DNA of 64,000 nt from Paludibaculum fermentans (GCF_015277775.1 NZ_CP063849.1:1922001-1986000), one strand, 5' to 3'. Shown: positions 1 through 9,662, numbered from the stretch's first letter. Notes: generated from the letters alone by a model not told the origin. Translations and numbers: made by a program.

Positions 1-507
1 CGCGTTTATGCGCAGGTTGACGATGCGGAGGCCCCTCTGCCCGGAGTCCCCGGGCGGATCCACCGGCACGCCGTAAAAGACGACGGCATTCGAGGCCAGA
101 ACCTTGCCCTGAAAGACATTGGGCCCCTTGCTGCCGCCGGTCCATGTGCAGAGGCTGGGGTCCGTTGTACACGGCACCTGCTGCGGGGCGGAAGGATCGT
201 CGATGAGGAGAAGCGATTCTGTGAACAGCCCTGTCGTCCGACCCGTATAGTCGGCATTGAAATAGATCTGGATGTCGTGGGTGGGCACGGGCTGACCGGC
301 AGGGGTCGGGGTTCCGCCCCAGCAATTGATGACGATCTCTCCGACAGGTGCGGTGATCTCCGCCTGCCGAATCGGGGGCGTGGTACCCGAATTCACCAGG
401 CATTGCAGCGGCGTGGTCTGCCCCACCGCGGTCAAAGCGAGGGCAACCAGAGCGAGCAGGTTCCAGGCGAGCCGCCTGGAGATCGGTATAGGTAAGAGGG
501 TGTTCAT
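1..507 (-). CDS. Secreted repeat-family protein, N-terminal part (runs off the window)
   Basis: The frame starts at the ATG at 507-505 and stays open to the window edge, so only about 169 N-terminal residues are seen. It opens with a signal peptide (LLALVALALTAVGQ) and then matches the N-terminus of the next gene closely. Shared features are the C-x-G-G element after the first Cys, the 'YTGRTTG' turn, and a 'PCTT(D)' then 'SLC.WTGG' pair of cysteines. It lies 90 bp downstream of that paralogue on the same strand, so the two may be co-transcribed. The function is unknown; it is inferred to be an exported or cell-surface protein. The homology and start are clear; the full length is not visible. 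Confidence 0.8.
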   Translation of the reverse strand, partial: MNTLLPIPISRRLAWNLLALVALALTAVGQTTPLQCLVNSGTTPPIRQAEITAPVGEIVINCWGGTPTPAGQPVPTHDIQIYFNADYTGRTTGLFTESLLLIDDPSAPQQVPCTTDPSLCTWTGGSKGPNVFQGKVLASNAVVFYGVPVDPPGDSGQRGLRIVNLRINA

Positions 508-597
508 TGTCTTTGTTTGGTCAGGATTCGAATTCGTCAGGAGATCTGGAGAGCAGAGAGGGAGAGCGAGCCTGGCCGGGCCGCTCTCCCGGTTTCC

Positions 598-3354
598 TCA
601 GGGGACCTGGTAGGTCCCTACCTGCTGCCATCCCGAATCCCGCAGGAGGGGATCCATGGTGCGCATGTACAGCTTCTTGGCACCGGACATGGGCGCCTTG
701 AGTGTCAGCGGCAGAGTGAGGCTGGAGCTGAAGTCTCCGGCGATGCCTGCCGCGGCAGCGGCGGTGTTTACCGTGCACGCGCTGCTGTCTAGAGCGTTGG
801 AGGCCGCGCCGGGCGCGACCGGCCCCAGGAAGAACCCGACGTCTGATGAGAACATCCAGAAGGCGCCGCCCGCGCGGTCGTAGTGTACGAAGCAGAACGG
901 CTGCCCGCCTCCGGTGGAGTCCGCCGCCACCAGGAACTGCTGCCACCCGAGCGGCAGGGAGCCCTGATTGCCGTAGGCGTCGGAAGCGAACCTCGCCTGG
1001 AACAGCGGCGTGGACGAATTGCCGGATGCCGGCGTCATGGTCATCGCGGGTGTGGCTAAAGGCACCTGAGTCCAGACTCCGCGTTGGACCATTCCAGTGT
1101 CCGTACCGTTGTCATCGTAGGTGCGCAAGTAGACCTTCCTTTCGGCCGACGACTTGAAGACAAGCGGAAAATTGACAGTCAACTGAGTGCCCAATCGAGT
1201 AGCAGAGGAGTTGAACGTATCCAGGGCACAGGTTGAAGCCTGGAGGGTGCCCGAGGGAGCGTGGGGCGCGACGGGTCCTTGGAAGAAGCCGTCCAAATCC
1301 GAGTAAACCCAGAAGGCATTCCCGTGGACATCGTAGTGGACCAGGCAGAAGGGCTGGCCGCCGCCATTCTCCGCTGCAGCGATGAGCAACTGCACCCAGG
1401 AGAGAGCTCCGGATCCCTGTGCCTCGTTGAAAACCGCGCTGAAAGTCCGCTTGCTCCCCGCACCGGACTCTGGGGTCAGCGTGCCAGCGCCAAGGCCAGT
1501 ACTTGCGGGAACGAAACTGGCCTGCATGCTCTGCGGTCCCGTCATAATTAAGCCGGCTAAACTGGAGAGCGTCGCGATGCTCCCTGTGAAGCCGGCAAAA
1601 GTGTACCCCGGGGACGGTATTGCTGAGAGCGTGACCGCCGTGTCCGGAGCGTAGAAACCGTCCGCCGAAGCCGGCGAGGCCGCGATGGTACCGCCTCCCT
1701 GCGGGGAGACGCTCAATGTGAGCTGGTATTGGGTATTGAATCCCGCAGTGTAAACCGTGGGGAAATCGGGCGCGGTGATGGTGTGTGTAGCAGTGCCGGA
1801 ATCGCTCCACCAGAGGAAGTTGTGGCGGACCGTGGAGCTGGAGAATTGCGGCGTCGTCACGCTGAGGGTGTGAGTAGACTTGGGCTGCCAGTTGAACGAA
1901 TGTGGCGCGGTGTAGGCCTGTCCGTCGACGGTTACTGTCAGTCCGGCAGGATTGCTGGTCACGACATAGCTGTCTCCGGGGCACATGTTGCGGATTGTGA
2001 CCAGTTGCGCGCCGTTGAAGGCATCCAGGAACCGGGGCAGCGGAGCCGTTTCGTCCGAAGTCTTCAAAGTAGACACGGGCCCTTGCCGCAGGTTCACCGA
2101 GGCTGTCCCGAGTCCAACGGTGTTGGCCGGGTAGGAGATCCACAAGGGGAAATCAGCATTGTCCAATGCACCTGGATTGCTCTTCAGAACTTCCCAGACC
2201 GCCTGGGCGCTGCCCTGGGTAATCGGGAGGGCGGCCGCCGGAATTCCATCCAGGACTTCCGTGGCGGTGACGGGTGCAAAGGCGCCTGTAGCGGAACTGA
2301 TGAGGCGCGCCCGCAATTGGGGGTCGCCGTTGGGCGCCGGCACTCCGTTGGTGAAGGTCACCGGGACCGTGGCGACGTATAGAGTCGCACCTGCCGGCAG
2401 GTTGGAGAAGTCGGCCTGGATCCGGCTGCCGAAGTCCGCCAGGCCCGCCTTGTTGAGATTGTTCGTTGCGGGCAGCGCCGGCGAGTAGAACCCGGTTTCG
2501 GAATTATAGATGGTGCCGATTGAGTTCTGGGCCTGGGGGGTGGGTGAGGTTTCTGTATCGATGAACGCCGCAGCCGATCGCGGGAGCAGTGCGGTTCCGA
2601 AGCTCTTGCTGAACCGCAGCGTCGCAAATCGCTGTTTGGCGGCAGAGACACAATTGGGCAGTTCAACGCCCATGAAGGCGGGCACAACGGTATCCGCCGT
2701 CGAGTTCATGACCGCCATGGTCAACGGTTTCTGGATGTAGCCGATCGTCAACTGTGAATTCGCCAGTGCCGGAGAAGCTGCCCCTGCTGTCGCGATGAAA
2801 GCATTGACCGTGTTGGGTATCGTCGAGCTGGAAATGCCTAGGGAGGAAGCATCGACGCGAATGTTGGTGAACCGGAAGACGCGGTTCGGTCCGGAACCGG
2901 GCGGATCGAAGGGGATGCCCTGGAACGTGATTGCATTCGTGCCCAGCACTTTCGCCTGATAGACGTTCGGGCCGCTTGCGCCGCCAGTCCAACCGCACAG
3001 ACTGACATCGGTCGTGCAGGGAACGCGGTTTGCCGGCAGGGGTTCGTCGATCAGCAACAATGCTTCGGTCAGAACGCCAGTGGTGCGGCCCGTATAGTTC
3101 GCATTGAAGAAAATCTGGAAGTCCACGGTCGGGACTGGGGAGCCGGCCGAAGTAGGGAAACCGCCGGAACAGGTAACCACGATCTCACCCGCGAGGGCCG
3201 TGATCTCCGTCGAGCGCATCACAGGCGTAGTCGCTGCCGACGCGACGCATTCGAGTGGCGTTGACTGCGCAAACGCGGGCATCCCCAGGAGGAACAGCAG
3301 GCACGCCAGCCCGCGGCTCCCCGCGCTCATTAACTTGAAAGATCTTATATCCAT
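598..3354 (-). CDS. Large secreted protein with InlB-like repeat and two C-terminal repeat domains
   Basis: This is a 918-residue protein with an N-terminal signal peptide ending near FAQ at about residue 30; a Met at residue 9 is an alternative start. The first 200 residues are shared with the neighbouring partial gene. Residues about 545-617 resemble a divergent InlB B-repeat (YxLTLSVSPQGGG ... GYTFAGF). The last 300 residues form two homologous copies (about 625-765 and 772-918). Each has a GGGQPFC(L/F)VHYD core, an FF.GPVAP motif and a pair of cysteines that could form a disulfide. The domain layout suggests an extracellular adhesive or binding protein, but no enzyme motif is visible and no function can be named. 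It sits between two family members on the same strand. Confidence 0.82.
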   Translation of the reverse strand: MDIRSFKLMSAGSRGLACLLFLLGMPAFAQSTPLECVASAATTPVMRSTEITALAGEIVVTCSGGFPTSAGSPVPTVDFQIFFNANYTGRTTGVLTEALLLIDEPLPANRVPCTTDVSLCGWTGGASGPNVYQAKVLGTNAITFQGIPFDPPGSGPNRVFRFTNIRVDASSLGISSSTIPNTVNAFIATAGAASPALANSQLTIGYIQKPLTMAVMNSTADTVVPAFMGVELPNCVSAAKQRFATLRFSKSFGTALLPRSAAAFIDTETSPTPQAQNSIGTIYNSETGFYSPALPATNNLNKAGLADFGSRIQADFSNLPAGATLYVATVPVTFTNGVPAPNGDPQLRARLISSATGAFAPVTATEVLDGIPAAALPITQGSAQAVWEVLKSNPGALDNADFPLWISYPANTVGLGTASVNLRQGPVSTLKTSDETAPLPRFLDAFNGAQLVTIRNMCPGDSYVVTSNPAGLTVTVDGQAYTAPHSFNWQPKSTHTLSVTTPQFSSSTVRHNFLWWSDSGTATHTITAPDFPTVYTAGFNTQYQLTLSVSPQGGGTIAASPASADGFYAPDTAVTLSAIPSPGYTFAGFTGSIATLSSLAGLIMTGPQSMQASFVPASTGLGAGTLTPESGAGSKRTFSAVFNEAQGSGALSWVQLLIAAAENGGGQPFCLVHYDVHGNAFWVYSDLDGFFQGPVAPHAPSGTLQASTCALDTFNSSATRLGTQLTVNFPLVFKSSAERKVYLRTYDDNGTDTGMVQRGVWTQVPLATPAMTMTPASGNSSTPLFQARFASDAYGNQGSLPLGWQQFLVAADSTGGGQPFCFVHYDRAGGAFWMFSSDVGFFLGPVAPGAASNALDSSACTVNTAAAAAGIAGDFSSSLTLPLTLKAPMSGAKKLYMRTMDPLLRDSGWQQVGTYQVP

Positions 3355-3402
3355 GAATTGCCTTTGCCGGGACTGGGAAAAATCCGTCGGTTATGGAATC
3401 GG

Positions 3403-3768
3403 TTAAGTCCCCACCTGATTCCAGCCGGAGTCGATGTCGAATGCGTCAAAAGCTGCCAATGGCCCCCCTGCCGGCTCCGCGGTGCGCTGCGTAGGGTCGG
3501 CACTAGAATCTGCTCGGAGTTGCGCTGTGGGGATGGGCGCGTCCACGGAGACCGGAGATCCTCCCGAGCAAAAAATAACGATGCCGCCGGCAGCGGACGG
3601 CATTTTCATCGCATGCATCGGGTGCGATTCCGGAGCTGAGCCCGTGCAGCGCGATGAGGCAGTGTGAGCCCGGCAAGGAAGCCAACTCAGGAGCAATAGA
3701 GACAGAATCAAAACGGATCTGAGGGCGAGCGTGAATAGCGCCGCTGGGTATCGAAACCGTTCAGACAC
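3403..3768 (-). CDS. Internally deleted paralogue of the 918-residue secreted protein
   Basis: The 121-residue product has a GTG start and a hydrophobic signal segment (LILSLLLLSWLPC). It then carries the family N-terminal block (AGGIVIFCSGGSPVS, matching AGEIVVTCSGGFPTS of the neighbour). It ends with DSGWNQVGT, matching the extreme C-terminus DSGWQQVGT of the same neighbour. Roughly 800 residues in between are missing. It may be a decaying gene that has kept its reading frame, or a genuine short secreted peptide. It lies 48 bp upstream of the full-length paralogue on the same strand. The reading frame and dual homology are seen directly; expression is uncertain. Confidence 0.55.
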   Translation of the reverse strand: MSERFRYPAALFTLALRSVLILSLLLLSWLPCRAHTASSRCTGSAPESHPMHAMKMPSAAGGIVIFCSGGSPVSVDAPIPTAQLRADSSADPTQRTAEPAGGPLAAFDAFDIDSGWNQVGT

Positions 3769-4431
3769 AATCCCCCACAGGAAAACGCATGGGCCACTCG
3801 CCCGATAGACCGGGGATGACCGAAGAACTAATATACTCCTACGGGATGAATGCCCGCTTGTTCGATAGGCATATTTTCGGAATATTAATGAAATTTACTG
3901 CGCATGGCGAGGCTGGTCTTCCCGCATGTGCCTCAGGCAGGTCCAGCCCAAGAGAGGCCCGCCATCGCCTTACTATCGACGGAACATGCTACGGATCAGT
4001 AACTTAGAGAGAATAACCTGGAGTACTGCCAGGCTTCGGAAATCAGGCACTGGCGGGCGGGGCAATTGGGGTGTGCGCGGGGCATGTTTAGCAGTGGTGA
4101 ATCGGCCGGGCCATCATGGATAGTTTCGTACATATTTGAATTCGGTAATCGGTAATAACTGAACGGGCAATTCTGAAGGAGAGTTGCACGGTGAGATTCA
4201 GAGATTGCCCGCCTGCCTGCACGCCGGGCTTCGCGGGTATTGAAAAGATTCAGACACAATCCGCACAGGAATAGACAGATTCCACACATCCCGGAGAACT
4301 GTGATGGTCGAAGAACTGAATATACTCCCGAGGAGCGAATCATCGCTCGTAAGGTGTATTCCTTTCTGGTTGTTCGATTGAGTGGACAGGGGGAAGCAAA
4401 GACAGAAAGTTCATCAGTGCCTCAGGAAAAA
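3769..4431. other. Gene-poor stretch with a relic copy of a promoter/start region
   Basis: No convincing gene is present. The only notable structure is a diverged direct repeat: about 3747-3840 (immediately upstream of the 121-residue gene) resembles about 4236-4330. Shared blocks are TTCAGACACAATCC followed by CACAGGAA, and CGAAGAACT-AATATACTCC. The second copy retains the GTG TCT GAA start and a few codons, then degenerates. Read on the minus strand, both copies contain a TATATT element that could be a -10 box. The best explanation is a remnant of another family member's 5' end. Confidence 0.5.
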
Positions 4432-6066
4432 CTAACGGCCGCTGGAAGCCGCCAGCCGCCAAGGGCTGCCCTGCGCTTCCGGGACAAACTCCACTGCCCC
4501 GGGCGATACGCTGGACGGTGCCGCGGAGAGACTGCCGGCCACCGGCGAGATGCGGACGACACCAGGACCGGTTTCCTGCAAGAGGAACGCCTGGGCGGAC
4601 GAGGCTCCATCGCAAGCGGTTAACTGCAAGCGGTAGCTGGAACGCCCGTTTTGTGCTTCCGCGCAGAGCCCGGAGGCGGCGTCGATGAATCGGACCGGTG
4701 CATTCGGAGCATCGGTGACAGGCGCAACGAGCCACTTCTGCCCGGAGCTGGATGCCTCCGCCTGCAACAGCGCACCCGAATCGGCGGCGGAGATCGTGGT
4801 GGGTTCCAGGACCTGCCACCGGTAGATCAAATTGGGTGACACCAGCGCCCTGTCAACCAGCTTCAAGCGGGTTTCACCGGGTAGCGCCGAGATCACCAGG
4901 CGCGGCCAGTCCGGCACCACCAGGTAGAAGTAAGACCCCGAGAATTCGAGCGCGAAGGCTTGCGTCTGCTGGGAGCCTTCGACATTCGCCTGGCAGGCGC
5001 CTTGCGCGATGTCGTAGCCTTTGAGCTCGATGCAAAGACCGTTGTGTTCGTTCCGCAACTGGTAGACGATGGCGCCAGCCCTCTTGACGGGCCAGAAGAT
5101 CCAACCGTCCGTGCGGCCGGCGCCGGCCGGCAACGCGTGCAACTCCGCACCGGGATAGTCAAGGTTGCCTTGCAGCGTCCACAGCCTGGTAGTCCCTCCG
5201 GTGTTCGTGGTGACCGCTCCGCGGCGATAGGAACCGGAGATGCCGATCTCTCCATTCCGCTTGATCCAGGCGTAGCGCGTGCCCTGATCCAGGGGAAACA
5301 GGGAGGTCACGTTTTCGGTATTGCCCCCGGTGGAGCCGAGAAAGGCGGCATCGCCATAGGTTGTGACGCCGCCGTCCTGATTCAGCATCCAGTAGCCATT
5401 GACCAGGCCGGCCGCGGTGTAGCTGAGCACCAGTCCTGTGTAGTGTTTCTTGAACGAGCCGCCGGTGGAGCCGAAGAAGACAGCGTCGCCGCGGGCGTGC
5501 ACGCCGCCGTCGTTTTTCAGGATGTAGTAGCCGTTGCCCGATGGCGTCGGTACGATGGCGGTGGCCGTGAGGTCGTATCGCTCAATTGCGTCGCCGTATG
5601 GTGTGGCCGTCCCGACGGTCCACACCTGACCACGCCGGCCCAACGCCCACAGTCCCTGGCCGTCGGGCGTGGCGGCCGCGAATGTCACGAACTCCCAATC
5701 CTCCGGTTCAAACGGAAAGTTGGTGCAGTTCTGCAGGTGTCCGCCGCACAACTCGCGAGCTCCGCCGCGCGCGTGGATCGAGCCTCTCTTGCCGACCACC
5801 CAGTAACCGGCCTTTCCGGGAACGGCGACAATGGTGCCTGGTTCGTTGACGCTTTCATACACCGGCGCACCCCCTCTCGCCTCGGTTTTGCCGGTTTCCA
5901 CACCGGTTTGCAGTTGAACCCAGGTGCCCCCGTTGGGCGCTTGGGCCGCGCTGGTGAGCCACACCGAGCCGTCATAGTCCGATGCGCTGGCGACCGGCGC
6001 CAGCGTCAGGCACGCCAGCAAGGCGGGCATCACAAAGCGGAGCAGGGATGGAAGGATCGTTTTCAT
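4432..6066 (-). CDS. Secreted propeller-like repeat protein with ricin-type C-terminal part
   Basis: This 544-residue protein has a clear signal peptide (LLACLTLAPVASAS). Residues about 85-250 hold repeats of the form G-Y-W/Y-x-L-x-x-D-G-G followed by GDA.F.GSTGG, seen best at 179-203 and 224-248. These recall the strand repeats of bacterial beta-propeller proteins. Residues about 335-500 hold two segments of ricin-B-like character (NGLCIEL... and SGLCAEA...LTACDG), so carbohydrate binding is plausible. No catalytic motif is seen. It is the only gene on its stretch; a decayed relative of its C-terminus lies directly upstream at 6213-6530. The exact function is unknown. Confidence 0.75.
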   Translation of the reverse strand: MKTILPSLLRFVMPALLACLTLAPVASASDYDGSVWLTSAAQAPNGGTWVQLQTGVETGKTEARGGAPVYESVNEPGTIVAVPGKAGYWVVGKRGSIHARGGARELCGGHLQNCTNFPFEPEDWEFVTFAAATPDGQGLWALGRRGQVWTVGTATPYGDAIERYDLTATAIVPTPSGNGYYILKNDGGVHARGDAVFFGSTGGSFKKHYTGLVLSYTAAGLVNGYWMLNQDGGVTTYGDAAFLGSTGGNTENVTSLFPLDQGTRYAWIKRNGEIGISGSYRRGAVTTNTGGTTRLWTLQGNLDYPGAELHALPAGAGRTDGWIFWPVKRAGAIVYQLRNEHNGLCIELKGYDIAQGACQANVEGSQQTQAFALEFSGSYFYLVVPDWPRLVISALPGETRLKLVDRALVSPNLIYRWQVLEPTTISAADSGALLQAEASSSGQKWLVAPVTDAPNAPVRFIDAASGLCAEAQNGRSSYRLQLTACDGASSAQAFLLQETGPGVVRISPVAGSLSAAPSSVSPGAVEFVPEAQGSPWRLAASSGR

Positions 6067-6212
6067 TGCTTGATCTCTCTACGTTTCTTGAATGCTTACT
6101 GGCCTATGGTGGACGAGCTCGCGGCGCCAAGCCATGGTTTCGGGATGACTTGGATCTCAACCGGTATTTGCCACAGCGACAGGCACTTAGGAGAACGGGT
6201 GGCGTGCTCTGG

Positions 6213-6776
6213 TCACTTCGCCAGGTCCAGGTTCCAGGCTCTGCTGGCAAGCGTGAGCTTGACCCTACCGTTGGCGGCGGAGGCTGCCCCGATGGCGGTC
6301 GTGAAGAGAGGGGAGATTCAAGGTGCGCCATCGACTGGCGACTGCAGACGCAGCGTCTGCAACTGGGCAGAGGGCTGGCAGACCGTCTGAGCAGGAGACG
6401 GGTCCGCGCCGGCCCAGACCATCTCCGCACAGAATCCGGAGTCGAGATCGACGAACCGGACGGTGGAACCGGCAATCGCAGCCGTGGCCGTGACTACCCT
6501 TTTCCGCGGCGGCGTATGCGGTCCGGGCACAGCGGCGGGGGCCAGGGCGCCTGGTCCGCCGGATCACTGCGACTGCGCGCCCGTAGGGACGGCCGTCACG
6601 GTTGTCGAGACCAGGGCGCGCCTGAGTCCACGGCCGGAACGAAGCAGCTTCAGGCGCGAACTCGCGCTCTCCTTCGCTTGGAAGTACAGCGGAAAGCCGG
6701 CCCACGCGATGTGGGAGTTCGCGCTGCCGGCGGGCTTGAGCGTCACGGCTCCCGCTGATTCGACGGGGTCGCCCAT
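6213..6776 (-). pseudogene. Decayed C-terminus of a ricin-like secreted protein
   Basis: One minus-strand frame runs from 6776 to a stop at 6213 and is broken by TGA at 6566-6564 and again at 6320-6318. The part from about 6500 down aligns with the end of the 544-residue neighbour. TVRFVDLDSGFCAEM matches PVRFIDAASGLCAEA. Just past the second stop, ISPLFTTAIGAASAA matches ISPVAGSLSAAPSS, and RAWNLDLAK aligns with the terminal PWRLAAS. The Arg codon preceding ISP in the intact gene is the stop codon here. The 6564-6776 part is in the same frame but has no recognised relative. This is a nonsense-mutated gene remnant, not a functional CDS. Confidence 0.7.
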
Positions 6777-6780
6777 TCGC

Positions 6781-7130
6781 CGTCGCGGTCCAGACCCAGG
6801 ACCTGGACTGCTGGGGACGCCAGTTCTTCAAACCGCACCTCGGCGCCTTCTTCGCGGGCATGGGCCGCGGTTCGCCAGCGGAGACAGGCCCACACGACGG
6901 CGAGCCCGGGCAGCGCCGGAACGAACAGCCTTGGTTCGGCCAGCGCCTGGCGCTCATACATGACACTCAGGAGGATGGACCAGAGGAGAGCCAGGCCTCC
7001 GAGGATCGCCAGATGACCCGCGGCCGCACGCCACGGCCACAGCCAGAAGCAGCAGACGGCCGAGAGAAGCCATAAGGGGCCAGCCGAGAACAGCAGGAGA
7101 GAACGGCTGGCGGCCGCCATTCGGACCCAC
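6781..7130 (-). pseudogene. Fragment of the ABC permease/beta-lactamase gene (C-terminal membrane segment)
   Basis: The open frame 6743-7192 contains a block nearly identical to the C-terminus of the 938-residue permease at 11.6-14.4 kb. It begins at RSLLLFSAGPLWLLSA and runs to VQVLGLDRDG, where homology stops abruptly at about 6781. Compared with the full gene, the fragment lacks 36 residues (108 bp). In the full gene that segment is flanked by a 13-bp direct repeat at 11897-11909 and 12005-12017. The fragment has no transporter N-terminus and no hydrolase domain, so it is a truncated duplicate. The 6743-6780 tail and 7131-7192 head are unrelated sequence. Confidence 0.7.
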
Positions 7131-7301
7131 CCCTGGAAGTTCCCCTCCGCGGTTGCCACCCTGCCGGCTGCCGACTTTGCCGGGCGGCGCAATCCGGGGT
7201 TTCGTACTTCCGTTTCGCATTCACTAATTTGAGGTCTGTATATCCTTATACTATGCCAACGACAATCGAGCGTTTGTTATGATGGCGAACTGGTCGCCAC
7301 T

Positions 7302-9653
7302 ATGCATAATATAATCCGGCCTTTCCTTATCTTCACTTTCGCGTTCATTTTTCCTGTCAGTGCCCAGGTGGATATTCCCGAGGGTACGAGAGTACAAGTG
7401 AGATTGGAGGAACGTCTATCCTCGGAAACTGCCAATCAAGGGCAGAAGATTCGATTCACCGTGACGGAAAACGTCGAGGTGAATGGCAAGACGGTGATTG
7501 ATCAAGGAGCTCCCGTAACCGGCACCATTACGGTCGTGGAACCCCGGCATCGGATGGGCAAGGACGGCAAACTTGAGTTTTCGGTAGATCGAGTGGCCAG
7601 CGTGGACGGGCAGCCCGTCGAACTACGTTCAGAGAAACAAGGAAAGAAGAATGAAAAGGGCATAACGGGCAAAACCGTTTCCGCAATTACCACCGCACCC
7701 CTCATGTCCAAAAAAGGAAAGGAGCGCGCGTTCGAAAAGGGATTGATTCTGGAGGTCTATACGAACGCCGCGATCATCTCGAAGAGCCAAGGCGCCGCTC
7801 CGATGGTGGTGAATGGCGCAGCCAGGTCCGGCACCATTGCGGTACCGATCACCTCCGAACCGCCGGGCGCGGAGATCGAGGTGGACGGAATGTTTGTGGG
7901 CAGTACACCGTCGACCGTCAAGATGGCTCCCGGTGAACGAGTGGTGAGAGTGAAGAAGGGTGGGCTCGTCTGGTCGCGAAAGCTCAGTCTGCAAGACGGC
8001 GTAAACATCACTCTCCACGCGATTCTGGAGGAACCCCGCGCTAGCGCGGAACCGACGGCCACGCCGGTGTCCGATGCAACTGCCGTTCGCCGCGAACCGG
8101 CTCCGGAGCCCGCCTCGACAACGCCGGCAGTGTCCAAGGAACTGCCCACTGACCGGTCATCGCAGCAATCGGTGTTCGTGCAGTCCAAGCCATGGCGTAT
8201 CACCACACTGGACCGTGAGCGCAATTCGATTAGTGGAGCCGTGGAACTCGATGACAAACCGGAGCGCATCCTGACGGATGGACACTTTGTGTACCTCACC
8301 CATCTCAAGGGAAAGAACACATTCAGGCTCATCATTGTCGATGCCCAACGCAGCGTCAAGGTGAAGGAAATCCTGCTGGGGTCCATCAGTTGGGGCATTT
8401 ACTCGATGGCGCTTGAACCCAAACGCCTGGTCATATGGACAGAGAAGCGCGAATGGAGGATCGACAGGACGACGCACGAATTCACAACAGGAGATCCCAC
8501 GCGCAATAGGGTGGAGAAGATCCTGAAGGGCGACCGGGCGCTGAGCTTCTCGAAAGACACGGAATCAAAGGGAATGCTCGGACTTGGCACGGCCTTCCTT
8601 CCGCAGAACATGTGGATTGAAGATCTGAACAGCGCCGAGACGGCCAAAACAATCGACGTTGGCGGACACGTGATGGCTTGGAAGACATCGCGAGACGAAA
8701 AGTTGCTCTACCTGTTGGTGCGTTCCGTGAAGCCCAAGGCAAAGGAATTGCTACCCAGGGGTGAGCTCAAAGTATTCGATGTGGCCTCAGCGCAACTACT
8801 GCGCACAACTCCGGTTCCAGACAACGCCGAGGATCTCTTCCGGTTTGCGGAGGATGGCCCACTGTGGCTGCAAACGTCGGGCCTCATCCAGAAGATTGGA
8901 GACGAGGGCACGCTGGCCAGTGTCAAGATTCCCTTCCCGGCGGGCACCAGATTGAACATGGTCGCTCCGGTGAAGATCGATGAACGGCGGTACGCAGTGA
9001 CGGTGGGAGGGCAGCACAAACTCGCCGTCCTGGAGATAGAGGGAGGACAGATCGAGAAGACCATTCCTGTCGGAAGAGAATCGGTGCGCCGGTCCAAGGC
9101 GACCAAGAGAACCCTGACGGCCATAGCGATCACGGTCGGCACAGCGGCGGCCGCTGGTGGAGCGGTTGCCGGAGGAGCGCCGTCAGCACCGTATCTCATC
9201 ATGTTCCCCGGAGGCGGCTCCGGCTACATTGACGCTGTGCTGGGGCCGGACAAGGACAAGCTCTATGTGCTGGACGCGGAGAGCGAAGACGTGACGGTGC
9301 TGTCGGTGCGCGACTGGTCTGTCTCCGCCACCGTCCCGGTGGGGAAGGATCCGCAAGGTCTCTGGGCGCCGGAAGGCGGGCACTTCATTTATTGCTTCAA
9401 CATGAAGAACCTCTTCGTGGTCAACATGGACTCCAATGAGGCAGCTGAGAAGATGTCGCTCGACAAGGACGAGCGCGTATCGGTCGATGAAAAGCGGAAG
9501 GAGCTGCTGATCATGAAGCAGGACGGACTGGATGTTCTAGACGCCCTGACTTCCCAGCGAAAGCTCATGGTGGCGGATCTTGCTAACGCCCGCATGCGGC
9601 TGACGCCGAGCGACTCGGCCTGGTCCGCCTACGGGCTGGGGTCGCAGTTCTAG
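7302..9653 (+). CDS. Secreted PEGA-domain protein with C-terminal propeller-like region
   Basis: This 783-residue protein has a signal peptide (FAFIFPVSAQ) followed by a region around residues 24-155 of TrbI/conjugal-like beta character (EGTRVQVRLEERLSSETA). Residues about 178-245 form a PEGA domain (PITSEPPGAEIEVDG ... APGERVVRVKKGG), a fold often found in surface proteins. Residues about 300-760 carry loosely repeated beta strands such as LYVLDAESEDVTVLSVRDWS, typical of YVTN/WD-type propellers. A hydrophobic Gly/Ala-rich patch lies near residues 607-630 and could be membrane-active. The gene stands alone, converging on the DUF4331 gene. The role is unknown. Confidence 0.75.
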   Translation: MHNIIRPFLIFTFAFIFPVSAQVDIPEGTRVQVRLEERLSSETANQGQKIRFTVTENVEVNGKTVIDQGAPVTGTITVVEPRHRMGKDGKLEFSVDRVASVDGQPVELRSEKQGKKNEKGITGKTVSAITTAPLMSKKGKERAFEKGLILEVYTNAAIISKSQGAAPMVVNGAARSGTIAVPITSEPPGAEIEVDGMFVGSTPSTVKMAPGERVVRVKKGGLVWSRKLSLQDGVNITLHAILEEPRASAEPTATPVSDATAVRREPAPEPASTTPAVSKELPTDRSSQQSVFVQSKPWRITTLDRERNSISGAVELDDKPERILTDGHFVYLTHLKGKNTFRLIIVDAQRSVKVKEILLGSISWGIYSMALEPKRLVIWTEKREWRIDRTTHEFTTGDPTRNRVEKILKGDRALSFSKDTESKGMLGLGTAFLPQNMWIEDLNSAETAKTIDVGGHVMAWKTSRDEKLLYLLVRSVKPKAKELLPRGELKVFDVASAQLLRTTPVPDNAEDLFRFAEDGPLWLQTSGLIQKIGDEGTLASVKIPFPAGTRLNMVAPVKIDERRYAVTVGGQHKLAVLEIEGGQIEKTIPVGRESVRRSKATKRTLTAIAITVGTAAAAGGAVAGGAPSAPYLIMFPGGGSGYIDAVLGPDKDKLYVLDAESEDVTVLSVRDWSVSATVPVGKDPQGLWAPEGGHFIYCFNMKNLFVVNMDSNEAAEKMSLDKDERVSVDEKRKELLIMKQDGLDVLDALTSQRKLMVADLANARMRLTPSDSAWSAYGLGSQF

Positions 9654-9662
9654 ACGAATTGC

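Noticed and set aside
3996-4343. A 115-codon minus-strand frame
   Set aside because: It spans the relic repeat and has no constraint-like pattern; treated as non-coding.
4960-6390. A 476-codon plus-strand frame opposite the propeller/ricin-like gene
   Set aside because: It crosses the start of a real gene and into the pseudogene region, with no recognisable domain.
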